DNA of 10,825 nt from Armatimonadota bacterium (lineage in GTDB: Bacteria; Armatimonadota; Chthonomonadetes; Chthonomonadales; Chthonomonadaceae), in the NCBI GenBank assembly GCA_026392135.1, contig JAPLCR010000706.1:1-10825 (forward strand), written 5' to 3'. The notes under the pieces are model-generated. The model saw nothing but the letters and a program-made list of their open reading frames with translations, did no database searches and had not been told where the DNA came from. Of this stretch, positions 1 through 5,742 are shown piece by piece (positions within the stretch are counted from its first letter, which is position 1; each line of letters starts with the position of its first letter). Position numbers and translations under genes: made by a program.

Positions 1-79
1 TCAGGTCATCGTCTTTGGGAATTAGGTCTTCCACTTCAGTGGGCAGGATATCAATTTGATGCACGCTCTCTTGAGACAT
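1..79 (-). CDS. Start of an unidentified gene downstream of gyrA (partial)
   Basis: On the minus strand a frame opens with ATG at 79 and stays open to the window edge, giving 26 residues beginning MSQESVHQIDILPTEVEDLI and continuing acidic. A GGAGG ribosome binding site lies at 91-87, seven bases before the ATG, and the gene starts 37 bp after the gyrA stop, so it is probably cotranscribed with gyrA. I do not recognise the product. The ILPTE-x-EDLIP stretch resembles the acidic linker in the neighbouring GyrA (ILPTEAEDISEEDLIP), so a GyrA C-terminal-domain-like protein is possible, but the evidence is too short to name it. Confidence 0.6.
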   Translation of the reverse strand, partial: MSQESVHQIDILPTEVEDLIPKDDDL

Positions 80-86
80 AATGTCG

Positions 87-91
87 CCTCC
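87..91 (-). promoter_or_regulatory. Ribosome binding site GGAGG of the gene after gyrA
   Basis: The minus strand reads GGAGG, seven bases, then ATG at 79. It supports the start of the partial left-edge gene. Confidence 0.6.
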
Positions 92-116
92 GTTAAACTC
101 TCACAGGTAGTAGTTG

Positions 117-1715
117 CTACGCACCACCGCTCTGTTTCGCCTGTTCGTTCACCAGTTCCTCCACCTCTTCGGTGGTTATAAGGCGCTCAATGGTCACAAC
201 GCGGTCGCCCTCTTTCAGGTTAATCAGTTTGACCCCCTGAGTGCTTCTATCAGTTGCCCGAATAGTTTTGACCTCCATGCGAGTAATCATTCCATGTTCG
301 GTAAGTGCCATCAGTCTATCTTCAGGCTCCACCACGGCCGCGTCCACCAACTTACCGGTTTTTGCGGTTACGTTCATCGTTTGGATACCGCGTCCGCCGC
401 GCCCCTGAGAGCGGTATTTGCCGAGGTCGGTGCGTTTCCCGAATCCATACTCGCTACTCACCAAAAGTTGGCTCGTTGGGCTGACTACATCCATGGCGAC
501 AACGCTATCTGCAACTATCTTCGTTTTGGGGTCGCGGAGTTGTATGCCGCGTACGCCCCCAGCTACTCTGCTACGCGCTGGAACGTCGCCCTCCTCAAAT
601 CGAATAGACATACCGTTCGCGGTCACCATCATTATCTCCTGAGTACCATCCGTGTGCTTCACCCAGTTCAGGTTATCGCCCTCTTCAATGTCGAAAGCTA
701 TCAGACCGCTGGCACGCAGATTCGCAAAGTTTTCGAGCGCAGTACGCTTTATCTCTCCATACTCCGTTGCCATGACGAGATAGCCGCCCGTCTTGAAGTC
801 TTTGATGGGCAGTATCGCAGTGATGCGTTCACCGCTGTTCGACTGTATGAAGTTGTTGATATGCTGTCCTCGCGCGGTGCGGGAGGACTGAGGAATCTCA
901 TACGCTTTGAGGCGATAGACGCGCCCACGATTTGTAAAGAAGAGAATGTAGTGCGTTGTCGTCGCCACGAAGAGGTGTGCGAGTTGGTCTTCTTCTTTCA
1001 GGTTCGCGGCTTGCACTCCGCGCCCTCCGCGCTTCTGAGTGCGGTAGGTATCGAGCGGAAGTCGCTTGATATAGCCATCCCGCGAGATTGTAACGAGAGT
1101 CTCCTCTTCGGGGATGAGGTCTTCTTCGCTAATATCTTCCGCCTCGGTGGGTAAGATGCGGGTACGCCGTTCGTCACCATACTTATCTCGCAAACCGCGC
1201 AGCTCCTCTTTCACCATACGGGTTAGGCGTGCTGTATTGACAAGGATGTCCTCAAAAAAGGATATCTGCTTGAGTAGGTTTTTGTATTCGTCCTCAATCT
1301 TCTGGCGTTCCAGTTGAGCAATCTGGCGCAGTTGCATATTGAGAATGGCTTCCGCCTGTATCTGCGTTAAGCCGAAACGGGCTACCATCTGGCTACGTGC
1401 CGCTTCGCTACTGGATGCGGCGCGTATAATCGCGATAATCTCATCGAGGAAATTAAGGGCGATTTGTAGACCTTCGCGGATGTGTGCCGCCGCCTTTGCC
1501 CGCGCCAGTTCGTAGCGCGAACGGCGCATAATAACCTCTTTGCGATGATTCAGGTAGTGGCGTATGGCATCGGCAAGGTTCAGAACGCGAGGTTGTCCAT
1601 TCACCAAAGCTAGCAGAATAATACCGAATGTCTGCCGCATGGAGGTGTGCTTGAGCAGGTAGTTCACAATTCGGCGAGGCATGACATCTCTGCGGAGTTC
1701 AATAACCACGCGCAT
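117..1715 (-). CDS. gyrA: DNA gyrase subunit A, C-terminal fragment (tower, coiled coil, beta-pinwheel)
   Basis: Counted from the first ATG (1715), the 532-residue frame begins MRVVIELRRDVMP, a typical GyrA tower sequence, and continues through NYLLKHTSMRQTFGI, the coiled-coil gate with LNMQLRQIAQLE at 125-136, an acidic linker near 186-206, and the pinwheel from about 203 to 515. The GyrA box, QKRGGRG, is at 227-233 and marks this as gyrase rather than topoisomerase IV; a related SQGRGGRGIQ is at 436-445. The open frame actually extends upstream of this ATG to about 1796, encoding IADLVHQKKVDGITAINDFTDKHG, so the ATG is internal. There is no Shine-Dalgarno before it, so independent translation is unlikely. 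It would be expressed only if ribosomes change frame after the N-terminal part. Confidence 0.85.
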   Translation of the reverse strand: MRVVIELRRDVMPRRIVNYLLKHTSMRQTFGIILLALVNGQPRVLNLADAIRHYLNHRKEVIMRRSRYELARAKAAAHIREGLQIALNFLDEIIAIIRAASSSEAARSQMVARFGLTQIQAEAILNMQLRQIAQLERQKIEDEYKNLLKQISFFEDILVNTARLTRMVKEELRGLRDKYGDERRTRILPTEAEDISEEDLIPEEETLVTISRDGYIKRLPLDTYRTQKRGGRGVQAANLKEEDQLAHLFVATTTHYILFFTNRGRVYRLKAYEIPQSSRTARGQHINNFIQSNSGERITAILPIKDFKTGGYLVMATEYGEIKRTALENFANLRASGLIAFDIEEGDNLNWVKHTDGTQEIMMVTANGMSIRFEEGDVPARSRVAGGVRGIQLRDPKTKIVADSVVAMDVVSPTSQLLVSSEYGFGKRTDLGKYRSQGRGGRGIQTMNVTAKTGKLVDAAVVEPEDRLMALTEHGMITRMEVKTIRATDRSTQGVKLINLKEGDRVVTIERLITTEEVEELVNEQAKQSGGA

Positions 1716-1756
1716 ACCGTGCTTGTCCGTAAAGTCGTTTATGGCGGTAATACCGT

Positions 1757-1766
1757 CTACTTTTTT
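1757..1766 (-). other. Slippery heptamer A AAA AAG followed by TAG at the gyrA break
   Basis: In the N-terminal gyrA frame the codons are AGA AAA AAG TAG. A AAA AAG (1766-1760) is the classical bacterial -1 slippery sequence used in dnaX. A -1 slip there reads on as GTA GAC GGT ATT ACC, exactly the C-terminal gyrA frame. The A run also encodes the ordinary Lys-Lys of QKKVDG, so chance remains possible. I see no convincing stimulatory hairpin directly downstream. Confidence 0.4.
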
Positions 1767-2596
1767 CTGGTGAACGAGGTCGGCGATATGACAATAGCGT
1801 TTTTGCCGTTATCCATAGGCTCAATCTGTAGCTGTGCCTGCATAATGACTTTACCGCGCCCGGTGAGGTAAGCCTCTTTCGCGCCTTTGGTTCCCAAAAT
1901 TAAAGCCCCTGTTGGAAAGTCGGGACCGGGAACGAAGCGGGTGAGGTCTTCGGCGCGTGCATCGGCATGGTCAAGCATATAGAGGCACGCCTCTATAATT
2001 TCGCGCAGGTTGTGCGGTGGAACACTGGTACTCATACCGACGGCGATACCCTCGCCGCCATTACAGAGGAAGTTGGGGAACTTGCCCGGAGTGACGCGAG
2101 GCTGTAGACGTGTCTGGTCGTAGTTGGGCATCCAGTCAACGGTATCGCGGTCAATATCTTCCAGCATCTCCATCGCAATAGGGGAGAGGCGGCACTCGGT
2201 GTAACGCATTGCGGCAGGGGAGTCGCCGTCTACGCTTCCGAAGTTGCCTTGCGGATCTACGAGGGGGTAGCGGAGGCTGAAGTCTTGTGCCATACGTACA
2301 AGAGCCATATAGAGTGCCATGTCACCGTGCGGGTGCCAGTTACCCATCGTTTCACCAACGACTTTGGCGCATTTAACGCGAGCAGAATTGGCTCCTATGC
2401 CCAGTTCGCGCATTGCATAGAGTATGCGGCGTTGAACGGGCTTGAAGCCATCTCGCACGTCAGGAAGCGCACGGGAAACAAGGGTGGACACGGCGTAACC
2501 GAGATAGGAACGCCGTAACTCTTGCTCAATATCAATGACCATTACCTCTTGAGCGGTAGAAGGAACGGATTCCGGAACCTGTGCATCGTCTGCCAA
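1757..2596 (-). CDS. gyrA: DNA gyrase subunit A, N-terminal fragment (breakage-reunion domain)
   Basis: The 279-residue frame matches the start of GyrA: SYLGYAVSTLVSRALPDVRDG at 30-50, KPVQRRIL at 52-59, the quinolone region HPHGDMALYMALVRMAQ at 88-104, and QGNFGSVDGDSPAAMRYTE with catalytic Tyr132 preceded by Arg131. The start is TTG at 2596, supported by AGGAG eight bases upstream (2609-2605). No nearby ATG gives a better fit. Met93 and Met97 occupy the positions of E. coli Ser83 and Asp87, an unusual pair. GyrA similarity stops after NAIVI; the last residues (SPTSFTRKK) come from DNA that encodes IADLVHQKK in the other frame. The stop TAG at 1759-1757 directly follows the heptamer A AAA AAG. 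Translated alone this would give a fragment with the active-site tyrosine but no tower, gate or pinwheel. Confidence 0.85.
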   Translation of the reverse strand: MADDAQVPESVPSTAQEVMVIDIEQELRRSYLGYAVSTLVSRALPDVRDGFKPVQRRILYAMRELGIGANSARVKCAKVVGETMGNWHPHGDMALYMALVRMAQDFSLRYPLVDPQGNFGSVDGDSPAAMRYTECRLSPIAMEMLEDIDRDTVDWMPNYDQTRLQPRVTPGKFPNFLCNGGEGIAVGMSTSVPPHNLREIIEACLYMLDHADARAEDLTRFVPGPDFPTGALILGTKGAKEAYLTGRGKVIMQAQLQIEPMDNGKNAIVISPTSFTRKK

Positions 2597-2602
2597 TCGC
2601 TA

Positions 2603-2609
2603 CTCTCCT
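2603..2609 (-). promoter_or_regulatory. Ribosome binding site deciding the TTG start of gyrA
   Basis: The minus strand reads AGGAGAG at 2609-2603, and the AGGAG core is eight bases before TTG at 2596. This supports a TTG start instead of an internal ATG. Confidence 0.6.
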
Positions 2610-2626
2610 AGTAAGGGAAGAACTTT

Positions 2627-2704
2627 CTCCCTATTATTTCTCTATATACTCCCTATTATACCCTGAAAATAGGCAAATTCGATACGTAAACAGTAGACAT
2701 TATA
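2627..2704 (-). promoter_or_regulatory. Likely gyrA promoter region with two TATAAT boxes and an 11-bp direct repeat
   Basis: The minus strand holds two perfect TATAAT sequences, at 2660-2655 and 2704-2699, but neither has a clear TTGACA-like -35 at 17 bp. ATAATAGGGAG occurs twice (2659-2649 and 2637-2627), 22 bp apart, about two helical turns. One copy overlaps the proximal -10 box. The position between the PAS gene terminator and gyrA makes this the natural promoter region; the repeat could be a regulator or supercoiling-sensitive site, which is inference. Confidence 0.45.
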
Positions 2705-2719
2705 ACGCTAAAAGAGCAT

Positions 2720-2759
2720 AAAAACGACCCTGCTGTCTCCATCTCAGGAAACAGCAGGG
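2720..2759 (-). terminator. Rho-independent terminator of the PAS-domain gene
   Basis: On the minus strand CCCTGCTGT (2759-2751) pairs perfectly with ACAGCAGGG (2736-2728) across a 14-base loop, followed by TCGTTTTTAT. It lies 26 bp after the stop of the PAS gene and separates it from gyrA. Confidence 0.8.
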
Positions 2760-2785
2760 CGGGAAAGTCGCGGCGCTTGATGGGT

Positions 2786-3358
2786 TTACAAAATATCCAA
2801 CAAGATGACACACCCTTCCACACATCCCGGAACCTTTAACAGAGGTATCGCGGTGTAGGAGATGCTCTCGAAATCCTCTTCTCTGGTCAGCGTACCTTGC
2901 ACAGGGGTCAGGCTATCGAGGCGTGTGAGCAACTGGGCTTGCGCCTCTGCGGACGTGATAGCGTCTAGCAACCGCTCTGCGACAAACTCTGGTAAAACAT
3001 CATGGAGATCTTTGCCAACCGCACTCTGGTCACCAACTTCCGTCCATAAAATCATGCCCGTATTCCATTCGACGACTCTGTTCTCAGAGTCTACTTGAAA
3101 GCAGGGTTGATTCATGTTTTGGATGAGGGTACGCGCAAAAGCACGCAGACAGGCGTTCGAGCGACGCGCCTGCTCGGCACCAGCCTTCTGAACAACGACG
3201 GCTCTCTGCTCTTTGGCAAGTACCTGTTTAAGTGAGTCTACCTCTTTGGAAGGAGCATCACTGCCTCCCCTCTGCCGAACAATCGCAGTAGGGTAGCTCT
3301 CTGGCTGTTCAGTCTCCAGTACGGTTAGTCGTCGGGCAGTCTTCTCATAAGTGGACAT
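2786..3358 (-). CDS. Small stand-alone PAS-domain protein
   Basis: The 190-residue product has no signal peptide or membrane segment. Residues about 37-68 are charged and likely coiled coil. Residues 76 to 190 look like a PAS fold: QNMNQPCFQVDSENRVVEWN at 80-99, GKDLHDVLPEFV at 115-126, and a terminal strand pair ending GCVEGCVILLDIL. There is no kinase, cyclase, HTH or response-regulator output domain, so it must act through a partner, perhaps as a dimer through the coiled coil, or as a small-ligand or redox sensor. I see no residue proving a heme or flavin ligand, although several cysteines (70, 86, 179, 183) are present. The ATG has AAGGAG nine bases upstream (3373-3368). It has its own terminator and probably its own promoter, so it appears monocistronic. 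The exact role is unknown. Confidence 0.75.
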   Translation of the reverse strand: MSTYEKTARRLTVLETEQPESYPTAIVRQRGGSDAPSKEVDSLKQVLAKEQRAVVVQKAGAEQARRSNACLRAFARTLIQNMNQPCFQVDSENRVVEWNTGMILWTEVGDQSAVGKDLHDVLPEFVAERLLDAITSAEAQAQLLTRLDSLTPVQGTLTREEDFESISYTAIPLLKVPGCVEGCVILLDIL

Positions 3359-3367
3359 CGCGGGTCA

Positions 3368-3373
3368 CTCCTT
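3368..3373 (-). promoter_or_regulatory. Ribosome binding site AAGGAG of the PAS gene
   Basis: AAGGAG on the minus strand, nine bases before the ATG at 3358. Confidence 0.6.
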
Positions 3374-3393
3374 AAATCAACGGAAAAATCGCT

Positions 3394-3413
3394 GTAGAAT
3401 AAAGTTACTCTAC
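3394..3413. promoter_or_regulatory. 20-bp near-perfect palindrome upstream of the PAS gene (possible operator)
   Basis: GTAGAATAA (3394-3402), AG, then TTACTCTAC (3405-3413): the arms match at eight of nine positions. It lies 36-55 bp upstream of the PAS gene ATG, where an operator would be expected. No T run follows, so it is not a terminator. No binding protein can be named. Confidence 0.35.
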
Positions 3414-3435
3414 TCTTATATCGGAAGTTTGGGGA

Positions 3436-3481
3436 GAGAAAAATTACGGGTTTCTGCACAATTCAGCGCAAAAACCCGTAA
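3436..3481 (-). terminator. Rho-independent terminator of the AraC-type regulator gene
   Basis: On the minus strand TTACGGGTTT (3481-3472) pairs perfectly with AAACCCGTAA (3453-3444), 18-base loop, followed by TTTTTCTC. It lies about 45 bp after the regulator stop codon. Confidence 0.75.
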
Positions 3482-3525
3482 AATTAACACTAAGGCGGTA
3501 CTAAAACTGACCGATGCCTCCAAAA

Positions 3526-4425
3526 CTAATCCGCGACTGCCTTCAGAGCAATACAGAGTTCGGTACGCACTTCCGCAGGAGGCGTTACCGAGCAGTCGTC
3601 CAGATAGACCTCGAAGCAGGGCGTGTCAGGAAACGTGTAGCCGCTGGAGGGAAGCCATTCGCCTACGAACCTCCCCCATGCGCTGTTCAAACCGTCGTAG
3701 TGCCCAATATGTGTAGTGACAGCGTACAGCCCTCCAGTAATCTCTTTGACCTGTACCCGGGTATCGTTGGTGGTGAAGTCAGCAGGTACAAAAGCCCCTG
3801 CATCCGACCTCAACTGCTCTACAGGCGTAACATCGGGATCGTCGTAGTAGAGAGCGGCGGTCAGCCCTACCTCCACCTGATTCTCCTTGAGCCAGCCCGC
3901 GAGTGCGTCAAAGGTTGCGCCAATCATATAGTAAGGACCAGTGTGGGGCATACAGACTATCTTGCGTGATTCCAGTGTGCGAATTTCGACTTCCATTCCT
4001 ATCTCTCCTTGTGTTTCGATGAAGCGAATCGGCGACATGACCCCGTAATGCACGCCATTCGGCGTGGGCAGTAGCCCATTATAACTCGACTTGCGTCGCA
4101 TATAGGAGGGGGTACAGGCGAACACAGAACGAAATGCACGAATGAACGCTTCATGGGTCGCATACCCTGCCTCGAAGGCGATGACCGTGATGGGCGTTTT
4201 ACTCGTTCGGAGGCAGTTCGCGGCACGTTCGAGACGAAGGCGGCGTATCACCTCTCCCACAGTCTCTCCCAGTAGCCCCTGAAAAAGGCGGTGAAAGTAG
4301 AAGCGAGAGTAGCAGAGGCGGTCGGCTAGTTCAGGCAGGCTGATATCTTCATCGAGATGCTCTACTATAAATCGGAGGGCTTCTGCTATGCGCTCTTCGT
4401 GGTCTAGTCGCGTTTTCCGTTTCAT
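3526..4425 (-). CDS. AraC-family transcriptional regulator with GyrI-like effector-binding domain
   Basis: The 299-residue protein has an N-terminal AraC DNA-binding domain (about 12-112) with two helix-turn-helix units: ISLPELADRLCYSRFYFHRLF at 28-48 and ITVIAFEAGYATHEAFIRAFR at 79-99, ending CTPSYMRR. A GyrI-like/AraC effector-binding domain follows (about 144-297), ending FEVYLDDCSV...RTELCIALK, with the Glu289 position that is typical in this fold for contacting cationic or aromatic drugs. The order, DNA-binding first and GyrI-like last, is that of Rob-type and related drug-responsive activators, so a role in responding to a hydrophobic toxic compound is likely but unproven. It is flanked by its own promoter-like box and terminator, so it is probably monocistronic. 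The ATG at 4425 has no Shine-Dalgarno and lies nine bases after a TATAAT box, suggesting a leaderless mRNA. Confidence 0.88.
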   Translation of the reverse strand: MKRKTRLDHEERIAEALRFIVEHLDEDISLPELADRLCYSRFYFHRLFQGLLGETVGEVIRRLRLERAANCLRTSKTPITVIAFEAGYATHEAFIRAFRSVFACTPSYMRRKSSYNGLLPTPNGVHYGVMSPIRFIETQGEIGMEVEIRTLESRKIVCMPHTGPYYMIGATFDALAGWLKENQVEVGLTAALYYDDPDVTPVEQLRSDAGAFVPADFTTNDTRVQVKEITGGLYAVTTHIGHYDGLNSAWGRFVGEWLPSSGYTFPDTPCFEVYLDDCSVTPPAEVRTELCIALKAVAD

Positions 4426-4434
4426 CGTGCTTCT

Positions 4435-4440
4435 ATTATA
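4435..4440 (-). promoter_or_regulatory. TATAAT box placed for a leaderless transcript of the AraC-type gene
   Basis: A perfect TATAAT on the minus strand is followed by nine bases and then the ATG at 4425. With initiation six or seven bases after the -10 box, the RNA would start 2-3 bases before the start codon. No good -35 hexamer is visible, so this rests on the -10 and its position. Confidence 0.4.
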
Positions 4441-4582
4441 CAGTCCCTTTTGTCTACTTACTTGTCTCTGGTTGCTATTTTCAAGAAATGCTTCTACTCA
4501 TAATGCTTGCAGAAAGATGGCGATGAAAGCCTCTAACGCACCTACGAGAACAAGGATAGAATAACCTCCTGTTCAGTGCGTT

Positions 4583-4612
4583 CCTCTATCTACCACGAAT
4601 GGTGTTAAGAGG
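4583..4612 (-). other. Stem-loop directly after the ribD stop codon
   Basis: On the minus strand CCTCT and AGAGG form an outer stem and ACCA-TTCG-TGGT an inner stem capped by a TTCG tetraloop, with a four-base internal loop on each side. It begins at the base after the ribD stop and may protect the 3' end of the operon mRNA. There is no T run, so a simple intrinsic terminator is not supported. The rest of 4442-4582 holds no clear gene apart from a short hydrophobic frame described in the findings. Confidence 0.35.
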
Positions 4613-5737
4613 CTAAGCCGTATAAAACGGTAGATACCCCTCAATACCAATATCTTGATGGAAGCGATGTATCTTCACATCGTGGAGCGGAAGTGCCTCC
4701 CCCATGACCGCAACCCCCTCGCCTTCAAGCGGAGTAGGGGCGTTCGCGCCGCCGAGCAGCTTGGGTGCAATAAAGAAAAAGACTTTGTGTGCCAACTGCG
4801 CCTTCAAAACCCCCGCGTGTAGCTCTCCTCCTCCCTCCACAAAGAGACTGATAGTCTCTCGCTCTGCAAGAAGTTGAACCAACGCCTTCAAGTCCACACG
4901 CCCCTGCACGTTCGCAGGAAGGCGGACAACCTCTATCTGTCTCTGTGTTAAGAGGGCTTCGCGTTCGGGGTCGGCGTTTTCAGTCGTTGCAATAAGGAGG
5001 GGAACGCTCTCAGGAGCCAACTCCGCCAGCTGTACACACTTCGCAGTAAGAGGAGTACGTAGGTGGCTGTCCACAACTACGCGCAGAGGTTGGCGCGGTA
5101 AGTTAGGAAGTCGCGCCGTCAACATGGGGTCATCTTTTAGAACAGTGCCCACCCCTGCTACTACCGCCCCGCTCTGCGCCCGCATAGCATGGACATGACG
5201 ACGGGCTGAATCGCCCGTTATCCAGTAGGAGTCGCCTGTGCGAGTCGCTGTTTTACCGTCGAGGGTCATCGCCGCTTTCAACGTTATCAGAGGCATACCC
5301 GTCTGATGAAAGTGGAGAAAATCTTCGTTAAGACGACGTACTTCCGCCGCTCGCAGCCCCACTACGGTCTCAACCCCTGCCTCAATAAGTTGAGCAACCC
5401 CTTTACCAGAAACACGAGGGTTATTATCTAAAATCCCTATCACAACACGCGACACTCCAGCAGCGATGAGCGCGTCTGTGCAGGGAGGAGTCTTGCCGTG
5501 AAAGCAGTGAGGCTCTAGAGTTACGTAGGCAGTTGCCCCCCGCGCACGCTCCCCCGCAGAGCGAAGAGCAAATACCTCCGCATGAGGTTGCCCTGCGGCA
5601 GGACAGTACCCCTCCCCCACCACCTCTCCCCCCTGCACAATAACGCACCCCACACGCGGATTGGGAGGCGTATAGCCCTTTCGCGCTAGCCGGAGTGCCT
5701 GACGCATCCAACGGTCTTCTTCACGGGAGAAAAGCAT
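4613..5737 (-). CDS. ribD: Bifunctional riboflavin biosynthesis protein RibD (deaminase and reductase)
   Basis: This cytosolic enzyme carries out two successive steps of riboflavin synthesis: deamination of the diaminopyrimidine product of GTP cyclohydrolase II, and NADPH-dependent reduction of its ribose side chain. The 374 residues are a normal length. The N-terminal deaminase (1-145) has NPRVGCVIV at 26-34, the zinc/proton-shuttle HAE at 52-54, and TPPC ending at Cys86. The reductase (about 146-374) has LKAAMTLDGK, WITG, the VVAGVGTVLKDDPMLTAR block and FVEGGGELHAGVL. An odd point is that the usual PC-x8-C zinc motif reads PHCFHGKTPPC, so the first Cys ligand position is His77 with Cys78 next to it; the usual His of GxHxxxGxxHAE is also Cys45. 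His can bind zinc, so activity is likely. AGGAGG (5753-5748) lies ten bases before the ATG, inside the previous gene. It is the last gene of the aroK operon. Confidence 0.95.
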   Translation of the reverse strand: MLFSREEDRWMRQALRLARKGYTPPNPRVGCVIVQGGEVVGEGYCPAAGQPHAEVFALRSAGERARGATAYVTLEPHCFHGKTPPCTDALIAAGVSRVVIGILDNNPRVSGKGVAQLIEAGVETVVGLRAAEVRRLNEDFLHFHQTGMPLITLKAAMTLDGKTATRTGDSYWITGDSARRHVHAMRAQSGAVVAGVGTVLKDDPMLTARLPNLPRQPLRVVVDSHLRTPLTAKCVQLAELAPESVPLLIATTENADPEREALLTQRQIEVVRLPANVQGRVDLKALVQLLAERETISLFVEGGGELHAGVLKAQLAHKVFFFIAPKLLGGANAPTPLEGEGVAVMGEALPLHDVKIHRFHQDIGIEGYLPFYTA

Positions 5738-5742
5738 GGCAT

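Larger units (their letters stand above)
117..2596 (-). pseudogene. gyrA: gyrA, DNA gyrase subunit A, interrupted by an internal deletion and frame change
   Basis: Taken together the two fragments cover GyrA from the N-terminal winged helix to the C-terminal beta-pinwheel, which in the intact protein cuts and rejoins DNA in the GyrA2-GyrB2 complex and introduces negative supercoils. At the break the N-part ends ...KNAIVI and the C-part frame continues IADLVHQKKVDGIT. In GyrA these are normally separated by about 15 residues of the form TELPYQVNKxxLIEK. Those codons are absent from all frames, so the simplest reading is a deletion of 15 codons plus one base (about 46 nt), which also shifts the frame. 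The block belongs to the conserved core, so the product should be defective even if the frame were restored. Either the gene is a true pseudogene with another A subunit elsewhere, or the lesion is an assembly artefact. Total remaining coding length is consistent with a normal GyrA of roughly 830 residues. Confidence 0.75.

Noticed and set aside
114..1154. Long 346-codon plus-strand open frame opposite gyrA
   Set aside because: It lies antisense to clearly conserved GyrA sequence, its product resembles nothing, and its length is explained by codon bias of the opposite strand.
1700..1800. Intein, intron or inserted element as the cause of the gyrA break
   Set aside because: Nothing is inserted; sequence is missing, and the flanking codons abut directly.
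3514..3969. Plus-strand open frame of 151 codons opposite the AraC-type gene
   Set aside because: Shadow frame; the minus strand encodes recognisable GyrI-like and AraC domains with a terminator in the right place.
3526..4425. The GyrI-like domain near gyrA as a gyrase inhibitor module
   Set aside because: Fused to an AraC DNA-binding domain, this fold is usually a drug-binding sensor and not a gyrase inhibitor; closeness to gyrA alone is weak evidence.
4529..4613. Long-range inverted repeat GCCTCTAAC / GTTAAGAGGC as the operon terminator
   Set aside because: The arms are separated by about 66 bases, have one bulge, and are followed by only TTTC; not a convincing terminator.
5424..5711. Overlapping open frame within ribD rich in Gly and Cys
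   Set aside because: Low-complexity alternative frame of ribD with no ribosome binding site; composition artefact.
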